From contig DAITMV010000056.1 of assembly GCA_036834985.1 (NCBI GenBank), forward strand, positions 1 through 15,749: 15,749 bases of DNA. Reading direction: 5' to 3'. Under the pieces are notes generated by a model that saw only the letters and a list, made by a program, of their open reading frames with translations, was not told the origin of the DNA and did not search any database. Position numbers and translations under genes: made by a program. This document shows positions 13,270 through 15,749 of this stretch, one piece after another; position 1 is the first letter of the stretch, and every line of letters begins with the position of its first letter. The stretch comes from DAITMV01 sp036834985. GTDB lineage: Bacteria; Pseudomonadota; Gammaproteobacteria; Burkholderiales; Burkholderiaceae_B.

Positions 13270-13739
13270 TGATTCATGTCGTATTAGTAGAACCGGAAAT
13301 CCCGCCCAATACGGGCAATATTATTCGATTGTGCGCCAATACAGGCGCGCATCTGCACCTGATCGAACCCTTGGGGTTTCCGCTGGACGATGCCAAAATG
13401 CGCCGGGCCGGGCTCGATTACCATGAGTATGCTCATATGAGGGTTCACGCGAACTGGGATGCGTTTGTCACTGCGGTGCAGCCTGACCCGACTCGTTGTT
13501 TTGCCATGACCACCAAAGGTCAGCGCTCGCCGTTCGAGGTAGCATTTAAAGCAGGGGATTGCTTGGTGTTTGGCTCTGAAACACGTGGCCTGTCGCCAGA
13601 TCAACGCAACTGGTTTTCTCAAGAGAACTGGCTGCGTCTGCCGATGATGCCAGACAACCGGTCACTGAACCTGTCCAACGCGGTGGCCATTAGCGTGTAT
13701 GAGGCCTGGCGGCAACTGGGCTTTAAGGGGGCTGCCTGA
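13269..13739 (+). CDS. trmL: tRNA (cytidine/uridine-2'-O-)-methyltransferase, wobble position 34
   Basis: TrmL 2'-O-methylates the wobble nucleotide of leucine tRNAs using SAM. The 156-residue protein is a minimal SPOUT (trefoil-knot) methyltransferase and matches E. coli TrmL throughout: VEPEIPPNTGNIIRLCANTG (8-27), RRAGLDYHEY (45-54), LVFGSETRGL (99-108) and the knot segment RSLNLSNAVAISVYEAWRQLG (131-151). Start ATG 13269 overlaps the comF stop as ATGA, so it is the second gene of a two-gene unit. Its stop TGA (13737-13739) touches the gpsA stop on the other strand with no intervening base. Confidence 0.97.
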   Translation: MIHVVLVEPEIPPNTGNIIRLCANTGAHLHLIEPLGFPLDDAKMRRAGLDYHEYAHMRVHANWDAFVTAVQPDPTRCFAMTTKGQRSPFEVAFKAGDCLVFGSETRGLSPDQRNWFSQENWLRLPMMPDNRSLNLSNAVAISVYEAWRQLGFKGAA

Positions 13740-14783
13740 TCAGTGATGTTCCTGCTTTGGCTCACGATTAAATAGCTGTTTGAGAGCGGTCAGGCTGTCC
13801 ATCCCGCCAAACAGGACATCGCACACGGTTTGTGTGATGGGCATGTCGATGCCCAGCTTATCCGCCAGATCACGGACTACTGGCGCGCAACGCACCCCTT
13901 CGGCCACCTGACCCAACTCGGTCAGAATGGTGTCTAGTGATTTACCTTGCGCCAGCATCAAGCCAACCCGGCGGTTACGCGACAAATCGCCGGTACAGGT
14001 CAAAATCAGGTCGCCAAAACCGGATAAACCATTCAGGGTGTCGTTTTGCGCGCCCAAGGCCACAGCTAGACGACGGATTTCGGCCATCCCCCGGGTAATC
14101 AAGGCAGCGCGAGCGTTCAAGCCCAAGCCCATGCCGTCACAAATACCGGTGGCCACCGCCATGATGTTTTTGACCGCCCCTCCCACTTCCACGCCCACGA
14201 TGTCGTTATGGGCATACACCCGCATCCGGTTGTGGTGGGCTGCTATGACGGCGGCCTGCTGAACACGCTCGTCGGCACTGCCGATCGTTAAGGCACACGG
14301 CAATTTTTTGGCGACTTCCACCGCAAACGAAGGGCCCGACAACGCCCCTCCCAAGGCTCGACCCACCACATCTTCGACCACCTGATGCGGCATCAGCCCC
14401 GTGCCCACTTCAAAACCCTTACAAAGCCACACCAGGGCAGGCCATTGGTCAGCTGGCTTGTAGTCGAGCAGTGCTTTGAGCGTGGAACGCAAGGCCGACA
14501 TCGGCGTGCCCAGTACCCACACACCGTTGGGCGTATCGGCATGGCGCGCAGCCGCTTGAAAATCAGTCGTTGCGCGCAGGCCATCGGCCAACGCAATATC
14601 GGGCAGATAGCGTGGGTTCTGATGCGCGATGTTGACGCTTTGAACTGTGGCGGGGTCTCGCCCCCACAACAGCACGTCGTGCTTGAGCGCCACATGGGTA
14701 GCCACCGCAGTACCCCAGGCACCGGCGCCAAAGACGGTCACAGGGATCGAATCTGCAGCGGGGCTTGGGGGGTGAGCTGTCAT
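13740..14783 (-). CDS. gpsA: Glycerol-3-phosphate dehydrogenase [NAD(P)+]
   Basis: GpsA reduces dihydroxyacetone phosphate to sn-glycerol 3-phosphate, the backbone precursor of phospholipids, in the cytoplasm. The 347-residue protein shows the N-terminal nucleotide-binding loop FGAGAWGTA (18-26), LCKGFEVGTG, ALSGPSFAVEVAK (148-159) and the catalytic Lys205 in GGAVKNIMAVATGI. The C-terminal substrate domain includes GLSGFGDLILTCTGDLSRNRRVG (252-274). About 12 residues precede the usual family start; no strong ribosome-binding site is visible before ATG 14783. It follows secB by 29 bases, so secB and gpsA are probably one operon, an arrangement seen in many Proteobacteria. It is convergent with trmL. 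Confidence 0.97.
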   Translation of the reverse strand: MTAHPPSPAADSIPVTVFGAGAWGTAVATHVALKHDVLLWGRDPATVQSVNIAHQNPRYLPDIALADGLRATTDFQAAARHADTPNGVWVLGTPMSALRSTLKALLDYKPADQWPALVWLCKGFEVGTGLMPHQVVEDVVGRALGGALSGPSFAVEVAKKLPCALTIGSADERVQQAAVIAAHHNRMRVYAHNDIVGVEVGGAVKNIMAVATGICDGMGLGLNARAALITRGMAEIRRLAVALGAQNDTLNGLSGFGDLILTCTGDLSRNRRVGLMLAQGKSLDTILTELGQVAEGVRCAPVVRDLADKLGIDMPITQTVCDVLFGGMDSLTALKQLFNREPKQEHH

Positions 14784-14812
14784 GGTGTCGGACTCGTGGC
14801 CAATTGTGGGGT

Positions 14813-15322
14813 TTAAGCGTGCCCGGGCGGCAGAATCAAGCCGGAGGGCTCGTCCGCAGCCTGCGCGGCTTGTTGTGCCTGCTCCAGACGCTGCTGGTAG
14901 AACTGCTCAAAGTTGATATCCGCCAGATGAACCGGAGGAAAACCGGTACGGGTGATCAAATCGGCGATGTTGGCGCGCAAATAGGGGTACACCATGTTGG
15001 GACACAAAATGCCCAGCAACGGGTCCAATTGCTCATTCGGCACGCCCGAAATTTCAAAAATCGCAGCCTGTTTGGCTTCCACCAGAAACGCGACCTTGTC
15101 GGCGATGCGCGAGGTCACGGTCACGGTGACTTCAGACTCAAAAATATTCTCGGCCACTTGAGCCGCCCCGACATCCACGGAGATCTCGATGCTGGGCGCT
15201 TGCTGCTCAAGAAAAATCTGCGGGGCATGGGGCATTTCCAGCGACGCATCCTTCAGATAAACGCGCTGGATCTGAAAGACGGCTTGGTTGGCTTCTTGGT
15301 TGTTGGTTTGTTGCTCAGACAT
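14813..15322 (-). CDS. secB: Protein-export chaperone SecB
   Basis: SecB is a tetrameric cytosolic chaperone that keeps precursor proteins unfolded and hands them to SecA. With start ATG 15322 the protein has 169 residues. Family features are FQIQRVYLKDASLEMPHAPQ near the N-terminus, the beta-sheet segment VTVTSRIADKVAFLVEAKQAAIFEISG, then LCPNMVYPYLRANIADLITRTGFPPVHLADINF, the most conserved SecB stretch. The frame extends upstream to 15355, but MSEQ is the normal SecB beginning and GGAAA precedes ATG 15322. It sits between grxC and gpsA, the common secB neighbourhood. Confidence 0.97.
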   Translation of the reverse strand: MSEQQTNNQEANQAVFQIQRVYLKDASLEMPHAPQIFLEQQAPSIEISVDVGAAQVAENIFESEVTVTVTSRIADKVAFLVEAKQAAIFEISGVPNEQLDPLLGILCPNMVYPYLRANIADLITRTGFPPVHLADINFEQFYQQRLEQAQQAAQAADEPSGLILPPGHA

Positions 15323-15345
15323 GAAATTTCCAGACAAGAGATAAA

Positions 15346-15367
15346 CCCCCATCACTTGCGATGAGGG
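15346..15367 (-). terminator. Hairpin between grxC and secB, weak terminator or attenuator
   Basis: On the minus strand CCCTCATC, loop GCAAGT, GATGGGGG form an 8-bp stem with one U-G pair, followed by TTTATCTCTT rather than a clean T-run. It lies 54-75 bases after the grxC stop and 23 bases before the secB start. It could reduce read-through from grxC into secB. I see nothing else in the gap 15323-15420. Confidence 0.45.
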
Positions 15368-15420
15368 CGGACATTAAGAGATTACACATTACAGACATGA
15401 CAAACGCGCATGCCGATGGA

Positions 15421-15699
15421 TCAGCCTTGACGCGTCAATAGAGGCATCAGCCCCCCCGCCCGATCCAGCGCCGACAGGTCGTCGAACCCGCCAACATGGG
15501 TTTGGTCGATAAAAATTTGCGGGACCGTACGGCGCCCCGTGCGTTGCATCATCTCATCCCGGCGAACCGGGTCCAGATCAATGCGCACTTTGTCGATGGT
15601 ATCGACCCCCCGCTGTTTGAGCAGCCGCTCGGCCATCTGGCAATAGGGGCAAACGCCCGTTGAATACATGATCACTTGGGCGGTGATGCTGTCAGACAT
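15421..15699 (-). CDS. grxC: Glutaredoxin 3
   Basis: GrxC is a small cytosolic dithiol glutaredoxin that reduces disulfides using glutathione. The 92-residue protein has the active site C17-PY-C20 in YSTGVCPYC, the cis-proline segment RRTVPQIFID and the glutathione-binding GGFDDLSALD, all at the spacing typical of Grx3. ATG 15699 is preferred over GTG 15705 because AGGAG lies 5 bases before the ATG and the GTG is too close to it. It is the first complete gene of the minus-strand grxC-secB-gpsA group. DNA beyond 15700 holds only its ribosome-binding site and part of an upstream region cut by the window edge. Confidence 0.96.
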   Translation of the reverse strand: MSDSITAQVIMYSTGVCPYCQMAERLLKQRGVDTIDKVRIDLDPVRRDEMMQRTGRRTVPQIFIDQTHVGGFDDLSALDRAGGLMPLLTRQG

Positions 15700-15749
15700 A
15701 CCCACTCCTTCTCGTTCAGGGTATTACAGATAAGCTCATATTAACGGGT

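Overview
The window looks like a chromosomal segment of a betaproteobacterium, most likely order Burkholderiales. The evidence is the gene order (rpoH, then a complete aa3/caa3-type cytochrome c oxidase locus, then a BioC-like methyltransferase, comF, trmL, gpsA, secB, grxC), the protein sequences, and the small membrane proteins (DUF2909, DUF2970, DUF2244, a 41-residue oxidase assembly protein) that typically accompany the oxidase genes in that group. I cannot name a genus. Apart from its left end the window reads as vertically inherited housekeeping DNA. I saw no tRNA, rRNA, CRISPR array, insertion sequence or prophage gene.

Layout. (1) 1-411: an AT-richer remnant of a Fic-family protein gene. 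Most of the catalytic middle is deleted, there is an internal stop and a frame change, and a perfect 9-bp inverted repeat lies upstream. (2) 412-1530: rpoH (sigma-32) on the + strand, preceded by a perfect CIRCE element (the HrcA operator) and followed by a strong terminator. (3) 1558-5577, minus strand: a cofactor and assembly operon, surf1 - SCO-like gene - ctaA - ctaB - sco. (4) 5676-5876, plus strand: a lone DUF2909 membrane protein gene, with a bidirectional terminator behind it. (5) 5960-11327, minus strand: the structural operon DUF2244 - ctaC - ctaD - 41-aa protein - ctaG - DUF2970 - ctaE, with a recognisable promoter at 11368-11397. (6) 11469-12503, minus: a BioC-like methyltransferase with a degenerate SAM-binding motif, divergent from comF-trmL (plus, 12511-13739). 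(7) 13740-15699, minus: gpsA, secB and grxC.

How the genes work together. ctaC/D/E encode subunits II (with a fused cytochrome c domain), I and III. CtaB and CtaA make heme O and heme A. Sco, the SCO-like protein and CtaG are copper-delivery or thiol-redox factors for CuA and CuB. Surf1 helps insert heme A into subunit I. The 41-aa protein, DUF2970, DUF2909 and DUF2244 are small membrane proteins whose association with the oxidase is clear but whose roles are not established. The right-hand genes are general housekeeping: tRNA wobble methylation, glycerol-3-phosphate synthesis, protein export and thiol redox.

I found no convincing new multi-gene system. The points most worth a second look are HrcA-type control placed directly on rpoH, the internally deleted Fic gene that kept its palindrome, the second CxxxC SCO-like protein, and the methyltransferase that lacks a normal glycine-rich SAM motif.
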